DNA from: JAXLYE01 sp046351595
GTDB lineage: Bacteria; Myxococcota_A; Polyangia; Palsa-1104; JAEUJZ01
DNA length: 64,000 nt
Direction: 5' to 3'
Assembly (NCBI GenBank): GCA_046351595.1
Contig: JAXLYE010000008.1
Span: 186,001 to 250,000, forward strand
The position numbers and the translations under genes are program-made. The notes below the pieces were generated by a model. The model had not been told where the DNA came from. It worked only from the letters and a program-made list of their open reading frames with translations, and searched no databases. Positions 48,475 to 57,590 of this stretch are shown here, one piece after another (within the stretch, counting starts at the first letter, position 1; each line of letters starts with the position of its first letter).

Positions 48475-48539
48475 TCAGGCGGTTCGGGCAGCTCGTGCTC
48501 CAGCATGCGCAGGTTCCTTCCGGGTCAGCGGTCAGCGGA

Positions 48540-49067
48540 TCAGGGGACATCGGGATACGGGCGCGGGCTGCTCGCGACGCGCAGGCAGGAGTCCGCGCGC
48601 ACGCGACCCTCCAGCCACGAGATCAGGCAGCGGTCCAGCGGATCGCCGGCCAGCATCTGCACCCCGCCCTTGTGCAGCTCCGCGCCGCGCGCCTTGCGGA
48701 TCAGGGACAGGCGCTCGGGATCCGAGCCGCCGCTGCGGACCACGGCGTCAAGCGCCTCGGGCTCCAGCGCCACGACCGACAGGAAGCTCGCCCGGTACTC
48801 CGCTTCGCTGGTCGGCTCGTCGGCGGAGTTGCCGTGCGGATCGAGGCGCAGGCCGCGACCTCCGAACAGTCGCAGGTTGCGCCCGCGCTGGCCGTGGCAG
48901 TCGAGGGTGCCGCAGCTCGGCTGCAGCGCGTCGGCGACCAGCGGGAAGGAGGCGCGGTCCGGGCGCTGCAGCTCGGTCAGGCCCTCGCTCTGCGGCAGCT
49001 CGCAGCCGGCCAGCAGGCAGGCGCCCAGGAAGGGAACCGTAATCGCGAAGGCGCGGCGGCGCGTCAC
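48540..49067 (-). CDS. Lipoprotein with CX4CH heme-like motif
   Basis: A 175-residue lipoprotein (CLLAGCE). It carries CGTLDCHGQRGRNLRLFG, a CX4CH pattern common in myxobacterial lipoproteins and possibly a variant c-heme site, plus two further cysteines near the end. The start is GTG at 49067, overlapping the upstream stop as GTGA, with GGGAG at a suitable distance. Confidence 0.75.
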   Translation of the reverse strand: MTRRRAFAITVPFLGACLLAGCELPQSEGLTELQRPDRASFPLVADALQPSCGTLDCHGQRGRNLRLFGGRGLRLDPHGNSADEPTSEAEYRASFLSVVALEPEALDAVVRSGGSDPERLSLIRKARGAELHKGGVQMLAGDPLDRCLISWLEGRVRADSCLRVASSPRPYPDVP

Positions 49068-49672
49068 GGCCGGCTCCCGCCACACCCGGTCGATCCGGAG
49101 CCTGGGCCGGAGCCTGGGCCAGAGTCCGGAATCGACGGATCGTCCGTGAGGTAGACCGGGCCGGCGGAGCTCGGGCTCTTGTCACCCTGATGACAGGTGC
49201 CGCAGTCTCCGTCCTTGTTCATCGCGGACTCCATGTCGATGTGCAGGCCCTGACCGGAGAGCGACACCCAGAGCGGCATCACCGGCTCGTACTCGCCGGG
49301 TGTGACCGCGAAGTTGCCGGCGCAGTTGGTGTGGGCGATGAACCAGCGGCGGGCGGCGTCGATCAGCCGGACCTCGACCCCGCCGATCGGGCGCCGCGCA
49401 TCGGGGGTCTTGAACACGGTGCCGGCCACGCTCAGGCGCGACGCGATGCCGGAGCCATGGCAGACCAGGCACGGCTGCCCCGGTCGGTGCAGCGGCCCCG
49501 GAGGCACCGCCGGATCCTCGGGCCCGAGCGCCGCGATCTTCTCGGCCAGCACCGGATCCTCGCAGCCGCCCGCGAGGGACATGACGAGGCCGAGGCCCGC
49601 GAGCGCGAGCGATGGCGCGGGCGCGCAGAGCGGTCCAGGGAGCCGGCAGCGAGCGGCGGAAGGGCGGAGCAT
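49064..49672 (-). CDS. Diheme cytochrome c-like lipoprotein
   Basis: A 202-residue lipoprotein (SLAGGC) with two CxxCH motifs, CLVCHGSG (~93) and CGTCHQGD (~160), flanking a beta-rich domain (GTVFKTPDARRPIGGVEVRL) that resembles a carboxypeptidase-regulatory sandwich. It is the first gene of a five-gene leftward operon and probably passes electrons to or from the DUF2271/DUF3570 proteins. The ATG at 49672 is preferred to a TTG 12 bases upstream. Confidence 0.8.
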   Translation of the reverse strand: MLRPSAARCRLPGPLCAPAPSLALAGLGLVMSLAGGCEDPVLAEKIAALGPEDPAVPPGPLHRPGQPCLVCHGSGIASRLSVAGTVFKTPDARRPIGGVEVRLIDAARRWFIAHTNCAGNFAVTPGEYEPVMPLWVSLSGQGLHIDMESAMNKDGDCGTCHQGDKSPSSAGPVYLTDDPSIPDSGPGSGPGSGSTGCGGSRP

Positions 49673-49686
49673 GCGACGGGCCAAAT

Positions 49687-49703
49687 TTGAAAACGACTTT
49701 CAA
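49687..49703. promoter_or_regulatory. Fur-box-like AT-rich dyad
   Basis: TTGAAAAC-G-ACTTTCAA: 8-1-8 symmetry with perfect outer six bases, resembling 7-1-7 Fur sites (TGAAAAT-n-ATTTTCA). It stands out sharply in GC-rich DNA, 15 bases upstream of the first cytochrome gene. Fur-type metal regulation is an inference. Confidence 0.5.
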
Positions 49704-49873
49704 TTTCGCGAGATACTACGTCCCTGCAGAGCGCGTCAATGCCCTTTTAGCAGAGCTTGCGGCGCGCGCGCAGAACCTCTCCGCGCCGCCTTGATCTGTA
49801 CGCGGTGTCTATCACCCAGCGCTGATCGCGGGCTGCAAGCAGGCGGGCGGGCGCGGTCCAGAGAGAGCCGTCG

Positions 49874-51457
49874 CTACGCGGGACAGGGAGCCGGCAGCAG
49901 CGGGAGCCGGGCCTCGGCGCAGGTGCCGCCCTGCGGGCCCGTCTTGAGCGCGAGCGCGCCGCGGTGGCCCTTGAGGATCTCCTGCGCGATGGCCAGGCCG
50001 AGCCCGAAGCCGAGCCCGAAGCCGTCCCCTCTCGAGCCGGTGGTGTACGAGGGCGCCGCGGCACGGGGCGCGGCCTGCTCGGCGACGCCGCCGTCGCCGG
50101 TGTCGAGGACGGTGAAGACGGCGGTGCCGCCCTCGGCGCGGATGCTCAGCTCGACCTGGCCACCGGCCGAGCAGGCGTCGCAGGCATTGAGCAGCAGGTT
50201 CACGATCGCGTGCTCGATGAGCGGCTGGTCGCCGCGGATCGGCGGCACGTCAGAGTCAGCGCGCAGCTTGAGCTTCACGCGCGCCGCGGCGAAGCGGTGC
50301 GCCACGAGATCGACGGCGTGCTGCGCGATCACGGCCGGTGACAGCACGCCGTCCGCTGGCGACTCGCCGCGCACCAGCCCGAGGATGGCGCGGATGACGC
50401 GGCTCATGCGCAGCGCCTGATCGCCGATCACCCGCGCGCTCTTGCCGACCATCTCCGGGTTGTTCACAAACTCGAGGATCTGCTCCGCGCGGTTGGAGAT
50501 GATGCCCAGCGGCGTAGACAGCTCGTGCGCGATGCCCATCGCCAGCGCGCCGAGCGTGGCGACGCGGCTGACGCGGTCCAGCTCCTCCTCGCGGCGGCGG
50601 CGCGCGGCCTCGAGCGCGAGGGCCTTCTCGGCGTCCAGCTTGCGCCGCTGCGCCACGACGAGGACGGCGCCCAGGATGAGCACCAGGCCCGCGGACAGCA
50701 GCACCGCCAGGATCGAGCGCCAGCTCGCCTGCGCCTCGCGATCGAGCGCCCGCCGCGCCGTCGCCGCCACCGCCACCCACCAGATCCCCAGCTCCCCGGC
50801 GTCGAGCCGCGCCAGCCCGACCACGGCCGCGCGCCCGGGCAGCCGGAGCTGCCGCGCGATCTCTCCCGGCAGCACGACGTGGCCGCGCGTCCCCTTCAGG
50901 GCGCCGGCGAACAGCTCCACCGGCACGCGGCGCCCGCTCAGGGTCAAGAACGAGCTCGCGCCCGGCGGCAAGACCAGCGCGCACAGCCTGCCCGGCTGCT
51001 CGAGCTCGCGGAAGCCGACGCGCAGGCTGGACAGCGGCACGGACAGGTTGGCGCGCTTGCGCCCCCCGAGCGTGAAGGACAGCGCGACCTCACCGAGCCC
51101 GGACGGCACCGGCGGCGCGTCGACCTCAGAGATCTGCAGCGCGTGCAGCGGTGCGCCCGGTCGCGCGAGCGCGGGCTCGGACAGCTGCATGCGCTCGGCG
51201 GCCCACAGCGTGTCCTCGCGCAGCGCGTCGAGCCGCGCGCCCAGGCCGCTCGCCAGTCCGCTCGCCAGCGCCTCCTGCTCCAGCGCGAAGTCCGCCATCG
51301 CGTCGGCGTGGCGGCGGTGCACGTCCGTGAAGACCAGCAGCACCAGCAGCGCCAGCAGGGTGATCAGCGCGGCGCCGATGAACCAGGTGCGCGCCCAGAG
51401 CGGCTGCTCCGGGACCTCGGTGAGCGGCTCGACGAGCGGTCGCGAGATGTGTTCCAT
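49874..51457 (-). CDS. Orphan membrane sensor histidine kinase
   Basis: A 527-residue kinase: TM helix (FIGAALITLLALLVLLVF), an extracytoplasmic sensor domain of ~190 residues, a second TM helix (ILAVLLSAGLVLILGAVLVV), a coiled-coil linker, then HisKA with phospho-accepting His in GIAHELSTPLG and HATPase_c with N box HAIVNLLLNAC, G1 LDTGDGG and a Gly-rich GFGLGFGLGLAIA. No receiver or response-regulator gene is adjacent. The start is ATG at 51457 after GGGAG. The stimulus is unknown. Confidence 0.9.
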   Translation of the reverse strand: MEHISRPLVEPLTEVPEQPLWARTWFIGAALITLLALLVLLVFTDVHRRHADAMADFALEQEALASGLASGLGARLDALREDTLWAAERMQLSEPALARPGAPLHALQISEVDAPPVPSGLGEVALSFTLGGRKRANLSVPLSSLRVGFRELEQPGRLCALVLPPGASSFLTLSGRRVPVELFAGALKGTRGHVVLPGEIARQLRLPGRAAVVGLARLDAGELGIWWVAVAATARRALDREAQASWRSILAVLLSAGLVLILGAVLVVAQRRKLDAEKALALEAARRRREEELDRVSRVATLGALAMGIAHELSTPLGIISNRAEQILEFVNNPEMVGKSARVIGDQALRMSRVIRAILGLVRGESPADGVLSPAVIAQHAVDLVAHRFAAARVKLKLRADSDVPPIRGDQPLIEHAIVNLLLNACDACSAGGQVELSIRAEGGTAVFTVLDTGDGGVAEQAAPRAAAPSYTTGSRGDGFGLGFGLGLAIAQEILKGHRGALALKTGPQGGTCAEARLPLLPAPCPA

Positions 51458-51831
51458 GGCGCTCCCGGGCCGATGGTTGCAATCCGCAGACCACAGGCGG
51501 CGTCGGCGGCAGCGAGAGAGCCCGCCGCGCGGACCGGACGATCCTGCAGGCCGACCGGAAGAAAATGCACCGCCCCCGACCGCCGGTGGGCGCTGCGCGG
51601 CTGGTATACGCGTTGCAGAGAAACAGAAGAAAACAGTCGAGGCGGGGAGTCCAGCTGAGCCGTTCGGAGCGTTCCTGCCGCGAGCAGACCTCAACAACCG
51701 GAATCCCTTGTAGCCGCCTGCGCATCCTGGCGCAGACTTTCTTTGGGTCGCGGCGGTGGCCCGATGCGCCCCTGCCGGAAACCCAATCCGAACCCGAACC
51801 CGACATTCCTTTTGGCCTTGGGAGGACCGCG
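51458..51831. promoter_or_regulatory. 374-base divergent spacer
   Basis: Between the leftward kinase and the rightward small membrane protein. The part near 51600-51640 is AT-richer and probably promoter-bearing. No clear gene is present. Confidence 0.35.
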
Positions 51832-52221
51832 ATGGAAAACTACAGAGAAGGTGCAGGGAAGCTCGCGCGCTTCCGCCTGGTGATGGGCGCGGGCTTCTTC
51901 CTGGCCCCGCGACTCAGCGCCTGGCTCTGGACCGGCGGCACGCGCGATCCGCGGCTCAGCAACAAGCTGATGCGAGCTCTGGGCGCGCGCGACCTCGTGC
52001 TCGGGATGGGCCTGCGCCGGGCCCTCAAGGGCAGCGACGCCGAGCTGTCCAGGTGGCTGATGACCTCGGCCCTGTTCGATCTGGGCGACGGGGTGGCGAC
52101 GTTCCTGTCGATCGGCCGCGTGCCGCTCAAGCGCTGGCTGGTGCAGCTCTCCATCCTGGGCGGCGCGGCCGCGTCGGGGCTGGTGCTGTCGCTGCGAGCG
52201 CGCAGAGCCGCGCACACGTAG
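51832..52221 (+). CDS. Small membrane protein, unknown function
   Basis: A 129-residue protein with three weakly hydrophobic helices (FRLVMGAGFFLAPRL, ALFDLGDGVATFL, LVQLSILGGAAASGLVL). Its GARDLVLGMGLRRAL segment resembles DUF4267-type membrane proteins, without certainty. GGAGG lies six bases before the ATG. It converges on the DUF4142 gene across a terminator. Confidence 0.75.
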   Translation: MENYREGAGKLARFRLVMGAGFFLAPRLSAWLWTGGTRDPRLSNKLMRALGARDLVLGMGLRRALKGSDAELSRWLMTSALFDLGDGVATFLSIGRVPLKRWLVQLSILGGAAASGLVLSLRARRAAHT

Positions 52222-52239
52222 CTCGGTCCGGACACAAAA

Positions 52240-52260
52240 AGGGAGCTGCGGAGGCTCCCT
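52240..52260 (-). terminator. Intrinsic terminator between convergent genes
   Basis: AGGGAGC/GCTCCCT stem with a seven-base loop. On the minus strand it is followed by TTTTT, so it ends transcripts of the DUF4142 gene and may act partly on the plus side. Confidence 0.75.
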
Positions 52261-52331
52261 CCTCCGGCTCCCTTCGCGTTCCTTTCGGGCTCTGGGACCG
52301 CTCCCGCGCTGCGGGCACAGCGGCACCGCAG

Positions 52332-53177
52332 CTACGGACCGTCGCGGACGCTGCCGTCGGTGCGCACGCCGCCGTCACCGGTCATGCCGCCGTCGCCGGT
52401 CATTCCGCCATCGCCGATCATTCCACCGTCGCCGATCATTCCACCGTCGCCGATCATTCCACCGTCGCCGGTCATGCCTCCGTCTCCGGTCATGCCGCCG
52501 TCGCCGACCGTGCCGCCGTCGCCGACCGTGCCGCCGTCGCCGACCGTGCCGCCGTCGCCGACCGTGCCGCCGTCGCCGACCGTGCCGCCGTCACCACCGC
52601 CTCCGAGCATGGCCCGAATCGCTTCTGCGTCCTGCAGGTGCTTGGCAACGTCCATGCGCGCCTGCTGCAGCTCGGTCTTCAGATCCGCGCTGCGCACCGC
52701 GGGCAGCAGCTCGCGGTCGATGACCCCGAGGACACGCGCGTGCAGGCTGACCTGGCTGGTGATGTACGCCCGATCGAAGGCGGCCCCGGTCTTCTGCTGC
52801 AGCATGTCGACGGCGGCGGCGGCCTCCATGCGCAGCTGGCGGCTGGTCGCGCTCTCCATCACCGTGATGCCGAGCCGCGAGAGCAGCGCGGTCTGCCGCT
52901 GCTGCGCGGCCGTGTGCTCGCTGACCATGCGCAGTGCAAACGCCTTGACCGCTGCGTCCATCGCCCGCGGCGGCGCGAGCTGCCCGGTCTGGATCTCACC
53001 CTCGTTGGCGGCGCTGAGGGCGGCGGCGATGGCCCCGTCCATCTGCGCGGTGCCCATCGCCATGTCCGCGCCCGGCGTCCTGTCCATGTCTCGGTCCATG
53101 CTCTGCTTGCAGGTCACGGCGCCGACTCCGGCGAGCACGATGACCGCGGCAACCATCCATTCATTCCAGCGGTGCAT
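52332..53177 (-). CDS. DUF4142 protein with C-terminal GDGG hexapeptide repeats
   Basis: A 281-residue exported protein. The N-terminus is a signal, possibly lipidated at Cys23 (GVGAVTC). Residues ~45-190 match the DUF4142 four-helix, ferritin-like fold (AANEGEIQTGQLA, MVSEHTAAQ, YITSQVSLHARVL). The last ~85 residues are 13 GDGG units spaced every six residues with variable Thr-Val, Met-Thr or Met-Ile between. The tail is acidic and glycine-rich, perhaps a calcium-binding or surface-exposed segment. AAAGGAGG precedes the ATG. Confidence 0.88.
   Translation of the reverse strand: MHRWNEWMVAAVIVLAGVGAVTCKQSMDRDMDRTPGADMAMGTAQMDGAIAAALSAANEGEIQTGQLAPPRAMDAAVKAFALRMVSEHTAAQQRQTALLSRLGITVMESATSRQLRMEAAAAVDMLQQKTGAAFDRAYITSQVSLHARVLGVIDRELLPAVRSADLKTELQQARMDVAKHLQDAEAIRAMLGGGGDGGTVGDGGTVGDGGTVGDGGTVGDGGTVGDGGMTGDGGMTGDGGMIGDGGMIGDGGMIGDGGMTGDGGMTGDGGVRTDGSVRDGP
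52368..52595 (-). repeat. 18-bp minisatellite encoding GDGG repeats
   Basis: Thirteen units, the last incomplete, inside the DUF4142 gene. Two sequence subtypes are clustered, indicating expansion by duplication. Gains or losses of whole units keep the frame, so copy number may vary. Confidence 0.92.
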
Positions 53178-53610
53178 GAGTTCCTCCTTTGCATGTCAGC
53201 AGGCCGCTCGCGCTGCATGAAAATGCAGCGACCGCCGCGAGGGACCGCGACGGCCCGGCCGGCCTGCCATCGAGCGCGAGCGGCGCACCGGCTGGGCAGG
53301 GTGCAGGGCGAGAGCGAGCAGCAGTTACCCTGCCCCACACCGGCTCCGCTGCAACTAGATGAATTCCCAGGAGATTCGGAATTGTGTCGATGGGAGCGCC
53401 GCGCAGCGAGCCCGGCCAGACACCGCCCCCGGCAGCGCGAGCGCATCAGGCCCCGAGAAGACCCAAAGCAGGGCCCGTTCAGGCCCGCGCAGCGACGCCA
53501 GGTCCGGCTGATCAGGAAAAAATACGGAGCCCCCCTAGGCCGCGTTGACCCGCACGCGCGTTATCCAGTCCAATCAGCCTGGGCCGCTGGCATGGCCCCG
53601 AGGAGCGCGC
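53178..53610. promoter_or_regulatory. 433-base divergent spacer
   Basis: No gene is recognised. It holds the inverted half-sites AATTCC (53362-53367) and GGAATT (53378-53383), like the dyad at 26259, and an A-rich stretch near 53515-53525. Confidence 0.35.
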
Positions 53611-55800
53611 ATGAGGGAGTCTCGACCTGGATCCGCCGCGGTGAGCGGCACAAACCCCGCCGCCCGTCCGCAAGCGGACCGCGACCGCCGGGTGCAGCAG
53701 CGCCGACGGCGCTGGCTCGTCCCGTGCCTCCTATGGGTCGGCGGCACGGCGCTGCTCGAGGTGGCGCCCGGGTTCACCGTGCGGGGGGTCGCGGCCGCGA
53801 CCGAGCCGAAGGTGCAGACCGTCGAGGCGCCGATCACCGCGGTCACGGTCTACAGCGATCGCGCCCGCGTCACCCGCACCGTTCGTGTCGCGACCGGCGG
53901 CGGGCCGCGCGTGCAGCTGCCGATCCTCGTCGGCAGCATCGATCCCGCGAGCATCCGCGTCGAGGTCCAGGGCGCGGGCGAGGTCGCGGTCCAGGGCGTC
54001 GAGATCGGCTACGTCGAGGCGAGCGAGCTGCCGCTACCGGTGAGCGAGGCCGAGAAGCTGCTGACAGAGCTCGATCACCTTGACGATCAGATCGCGCAGG
54101 TGCAGAGCGAGCAGGCGGCCTACGGCGCCCAGGCTCGCCTGCTCGGGCGGGTGCTGCCGTCGACAAACGGGCTGGGCCAGGCGACCCCGGGCGGCGCGCC
54201 GCCGCCGCGGCTCAACCCCACGGGCTGGACCGCGGTGTTCCAGTTCGTCCGCCAGGCGCTCGAGCGCGTGCACGTGAAGTCGCGCGAGCTCGACGAGCAG
54301 CTGCGCACGCTGCGCCTCAAGCGGCGCGAGCTCATCGACAAGGGGCACAAGCTGGGCGGGCTGGTGCGGCGCGCCGGGTACCGCGTCACCGCGACGCTGT
54401 CGGGGTCTGGCACCGCGCAGCTCGCGCTCAGCTACATCGCGCACGGCGCGCGCTGGCTGCCGACGTACGACATCCAGCTCCAGCCCGCGCAGAACCGCGT
54501 CGAGCTGTCGCTGGCCGGCCTGGTCAGCCAGCAGACCGGCGAGGACTGGACCGACGCGGCGCTGACGCTGTCGACCGCGGTGCCGGCGACCGCGACGCAG
54601 CTGCCCAAGCTGCAGTCGTGGCGGCTGGGTGAGCGCGAGCGCTTCATCCCGACACCGGCGCCGCAGGCCGAGAGCGTGCGCCCGCCGCCGCCGGCGCCGC
54701 CGCCGGTGCGGGTCGCGGACGCGGACGCCGGTGAGGCGGTGCGGCAGCGGCTCCTGTCGCGGCTCGGGCTGCCGGGCGGCGCGATCGCCGGCGAGGACGG
54801 CACCGAGATCGCCGATGAGTTCCGGCCGAGCGGGGGCATCCAGCGCGAGGTGACCAAGAAGGAGGCGCCCGCCAAGGCGGTCTACAACTTCGACAGCGAC
54901 GAGCTCTCGGGCAACCTGATCCGGCCGCAGGTGCAGAAGACGCCGGCCGCTCCCGCCGCGCCGCCGCCGCCGCCCGCCGAGCCCGCGCCGGTGGTGCCGG
55001 AAGCGATCGAGGAGCTGGCGCAGACCGTCACGGTCACGGGCAGCACGGACAGCCTGAGGCTGAGCGGCCGGCGCGGCCCGTCGCGCAGCGCCCCGATCGA
55101 CATCGTCGGCATCGGCCTCTCGCCGCCGCCGGGGTACACGCCGCCTTCGTATGATCCGTCGCTGCCGGCGTCGCTGGCCGGCGGCTACGATCTGGTCTAC
55201 ACGGGCCTGTACCGCGACACGGTGAAGAGCGGGCAAGGCGCGCGGCGCGTGGCGCTCCTGTCGCGCAGCTTCCCGGTGACCGTCAGCCGCAAGCTCTTCC
55301 CAGCGCTGGCGCCCGAGGCGTTCCTGGTCGCCGAGATCAAGAACCCGGGGCGCGAGCCGCTGCCCGGCGGCCAGGCGAACCTGTTCGTCGGCGAGGATCC
55401 GGCGGGCGTGGCGCAGCTGCGGCTGATCGCGCCGGGCGAGGTCTTCACGCTGCCGCTGGGCCTGGACCGCGCCGTCCGCCCGGTGCGCAACGTCCAGGTC
55501 ACTACCGTCGAGAAGGGCGTGTTCAGCAAGGACGAGATCAGCGAGTACGTGGTCACTACCGAGGTCGCGAACCCCTACCGCGTCGCCGTGGACCTGCGCC
55601 TGCACGACCAGATCCCGATCATCGGCGACAAGAACGTCGAGATCCGCCTGGTGCGCACGGATCCGCAGGCGCAGCTCGACGAGAAGAAGGGCGCGCTCGA
55701 CTGGCGGCTGGTGGTCCCGCCAGGGGCCAAGGTGACCACGACGTTTGTCTACTCGCTGCGGCGGCCCAAGGGCTACCGCCTCAACCAGGCGCAGTACTAG
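53611..55800 (+). CDS. MuiA-type DUF4140/DUF4139 exported protein
   Basis: A 729-residue protein with an Arg-rich N-terminus and a single hydrophobic segment (~35-60). The DUF4140 domain (ITAVTVYSDRARVTRT) is followed by a coiled coil and the DUF4139 domain (LALSYIAHGARWLPTYDIQL, TGEDWTDAALTLSTA). A disordered Pro-rich insert around 390-500 includes TVTVTGSTDS, a motif like those in TonB-dependent receptors. The C-terminus is conserved (EYVVTTEVANPY, VVPPGAKVTTTF). The family (mucoidy inhibitor A) has no firm function. GAGGAG precedes the ATG. A paralogue follows immediately. Confidence 0.87.
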   Translation: MRESRPGSAAVSGTNPAARPQADRDRRVQQRRRRWLVPCLLWVGGTALLEVAPGFTVRGVAAATEPKVQTVEAPITAVTVYSDRARVTRTVRVATGGGPRVQLPILVGSIDPASIRVEVQGAGEVAVQGVEIGYVEASELPLPVSEAEKLLTELDHLDDQIAQVQSEQAAYGAQARLLGRVLPSTNGLGQATPGGAPPPRLNPTGWTAVFQFVRQALERVHVKSRELDEQLRTLRLKRRELIDKGHKLGGLVRRAGYRVTATLSGSGTAQLALSYIAHGARWLPTYDIQLQPAQNRVELSLAGLVSQQTGEDWTDAALTLSTAVPATATQLPKLQSWRLGERERFIPTPAPQAESVRPPPPAPPPVRVADADAGEAVRQRLLSRLGLPGGAIAGEDGTEIADEFRPSGGIQREVTKKEAPAKAVYNFDSDELSGNLIRPQVQKTPAAPAAPPPPPAEPAPVVPEAIEELAQTVTVTGSTDSLRLSGRRGPSRSAPIDIVGIGLSPPPGYTPPSYDPSLPASLAGGYDLVYTGLYRDTVKSGQGARRVALLSRSFPVTVSRKLFPALAPEAFLVAEIKNPGREPLPGGQANLFVGEDPAGVAQLRLIAPGEVFTLPLGLDRAVRPVRNVQVTTVEKGVFSKDEISEYVVTTEVANPYRVAVDLRLHDQIPIIGDKNVEIRLVRTDPQAQLDEKKGALDWRLVVPPGAKVTTTFVYSLRRPKGYRLNQAQY

Positions 55801-55809
55801 GAGGCGCAC

Positions 55810-57468
55810 ATGAGGACCCGGCGAATGCAGAATCGGGGATGGGCGCCGCTCGGGGCGCTGGTGATGTCGGCGGTGCCGTCGCTGGCGGCGGCGGCGCAGG
55901 GAGACGATGCGATCGCGCGTGTGGTGGTCTATCCGGATCGCGCGCAGGTGACGCGGACCGCGACCGTCGCGTGCGGGGACAAGGTGCTGGCGCGCTTTTT
56001 GGCGCTGCCGCCGGCCGCGGACGCAGCGACGGTGCGAGCCCAGGTCGACGGGCCCGGCGCGCGCGTGCTCGGCGTGCGCACCGAGAGCGAGGTGCGCACC
56101 AGCGCGTACTCCAAGCAGGTCGAGGATCTGGACGAGCAGATCCGCAGGATCGACCTCGAGCTCGGCGCGATCAGCGAGCAGCGCGCGCGGGATCGCGCGG
56201 TCGAGGCGCTGGCGGCGCGCTACGAAGAGGTCGCGGTGGCGCAGCTCGGGCGTGAGCTGGTCGATCCGACGGCGACGTCGCCGGCGCAGCTGCCCAAGGC
56301 GTGGTCGGTGGCGATCGAGGCGCCGCTCAAGTCGCGGCTGGAGCAGGCCGCGGGCGTCCAGCAGCAGGCGGCCAAGGAGCGCGAGCTGCGGCGCCGCCGC
56401 GACGAGCTTCTGCGCAAGCGCATGCGCAGCCACCAGGCCGCGGCGCGGCGCGAGCTCGTCGCCGAGGTGCTGGTCGCGTGCGCAGCGGGCGCAGGACCGG
56501 ATCAGAAGGCGAAGGTCGAGCTGACGTACCTCGTCGGCGGCGCCGGCTGGACCCCGGCGCACGAGGCGCGGCTCGCGGACAGCGGCTCCGTCGAGATCTC
56601 GAGCTACGCGACGATCACGCAGCGCACCGGCGAGGAGTGGAAGGACGCGCAGATCATCGTCTCGACCGCGATCCCGCGGCAGAACGCGACGCCGCCCGAG
56701 ATCATCCCGCTGCGGGTCTCGGCCACTGAGCGCACGCCGCCCAAGAAGCTGCTGGTCAGCCGCGTCGAAACCCGGACCCACGCCGAGGCCGCGGGCAGCA
56801 CCGCGGACTACAAGCAGAAGGACAAGAACACCGGCGCGCCGCAGCTCGTCGAGCAGGGGCTGTCGGTGCAGTTCGTGTCGCAGACCCCGGCGGACATCGC
56901 GGGCGACGGCACGCCGGCGCGCATCCGCATCGCGCGGTCCGAGCTGCGCGGCAGCGTGAAGTACCGCGCCGTGCCCAAGCTGCAGCCGTTCGTATTCCGG
57001 GTCGCGGATCTGGTGAACACCGCGGGCTACCCGCTGCTCGCCGGGCCGGTGGACGTCTTCCGGCAGGGCCAGTTCCTGTCGCGCTACGGCGTCGAGCGCG
57101 TGGCTGCGGGCGAGCGCTTCCAGCTGAGCTTCGGGCTGGTCGAGCGCGTCCGCATCAAGCGCCAGATCGTCGAGGAGATCGGCCGCGACAAGGGAATCTT
57201 CGGCAGCACGCGGCGCACCCGCTTCGCCTACCGCTTCGAGGTCGAGAACTACCTGCCGACGACCGAGGAGATCGAGCTGTCCGAGCACATCCCGGTGTCC
57301 GAGCTGGACGAGGTCAAGGTCGCGATGGATCAGAAGGCGACGCCCGGCTACGAGCTCAAGCCCGCCGACGGCATCGTCACCTACCGGCTGCGCCTTTTGC
57401 CGGGCGAGAAGCGCGCGGTCGAGCTTTCCTACTACGTCGACGCGCCGGCCAGCATGCTCGGCGAGTAG
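55810..57468 (+). CDS. Second MuiA-type DUF4140/DUF4139 exported protein
   Basis: A 552-residue paralogue of the upstream protein: signal peptide (ALVMSAVPSLAAAA), DUF4140 (IARVVVYPDRAQVTRT), a coiled coil (~100-220) and DUF4139 (VELTYLVGGAGWTPAHEARL, TGEEWKDAQIIVSTA). It lacks the long Pro-rich insert. GGAGG overlaps the upstream stop, so the two are co-translated and may form a heteromeric envelope complex. Confidence 0.88.
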   Translation: MRTRRMQNRGWAPLGALVMSAVPSLAAAAQGDDAIARVVVYPDRAQVTRTATVACGDKVLARFLALPPAADAATVRAQVDGPGARVLGVRTESEVRTSAYSKQVEDLDEQIRRIDLELGAISEQRARDRAVEALAARYEEVAVAQLGRELVDPTATSPAQLPKAWSVAIEAPLKSRLEQAAGVQQQAAKERELRRRRDELLRKRMRSHQAAARRELVAEVLVACAAGAGPDQKAKVELTYLVGGAGWTPAHEARLADSGSVEISSYATITQRTGEEWKDAQIIVSTAIPRQNATPPEIIPLRVSATERTPPKKLLVSRVETRTHAEAAGSTADYKQKDKNTGAPQLVEQGLSVQFVSQTPADIAGDGTPARIRIARSELRGSVKYRAVPKLQPFVFRVADLVNTAGYPLLAGPVDVFRQGQFLSRYGVERVAAGERFQLSFGLVERVRIKRQIVEEIGRDKGIFGSTRRTRFAYRFEVENYLPTTEEIELSEHIPVSELDEVKVAMDQKATPGYELKPADGIVTYRLRLLPGEKRAVELSYYVDAPASMLGE

Positions 57469-57524
57469 GGCGGCGATTTGCCGCGCACGCGCTCTCCGCG
57501 TTGAGCTAGGGTGCCCCAGATTCT

Positions 57525-57550
57525 GGCACGGAGCCACGGCGCTCCGTGCC
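57525..57550. terminator. Perfect 10-bp hairpin between DUF4139 and DUF2911 genes
   Basis: GGCACGGAGC-CACGGC-GCTCCGTGCC. It is strong but has no following T-run, so it may be a terminator, attenuator or processing site. Confidence 0.5.
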
Positions 57551-57590
57551 GACCCTGCGAACGCGCAGCCACAAAAGGAGAGTGCCCCCG

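Noticed and set aside
54034..57537. A 1167-codon open frame antisense to both DUF4139 genes
   Set aside because: Low-complexity Arg/Leu/Asp/Ala translation, no motif, and both plus-strand genes have clear domains and ribosome-binding sites.
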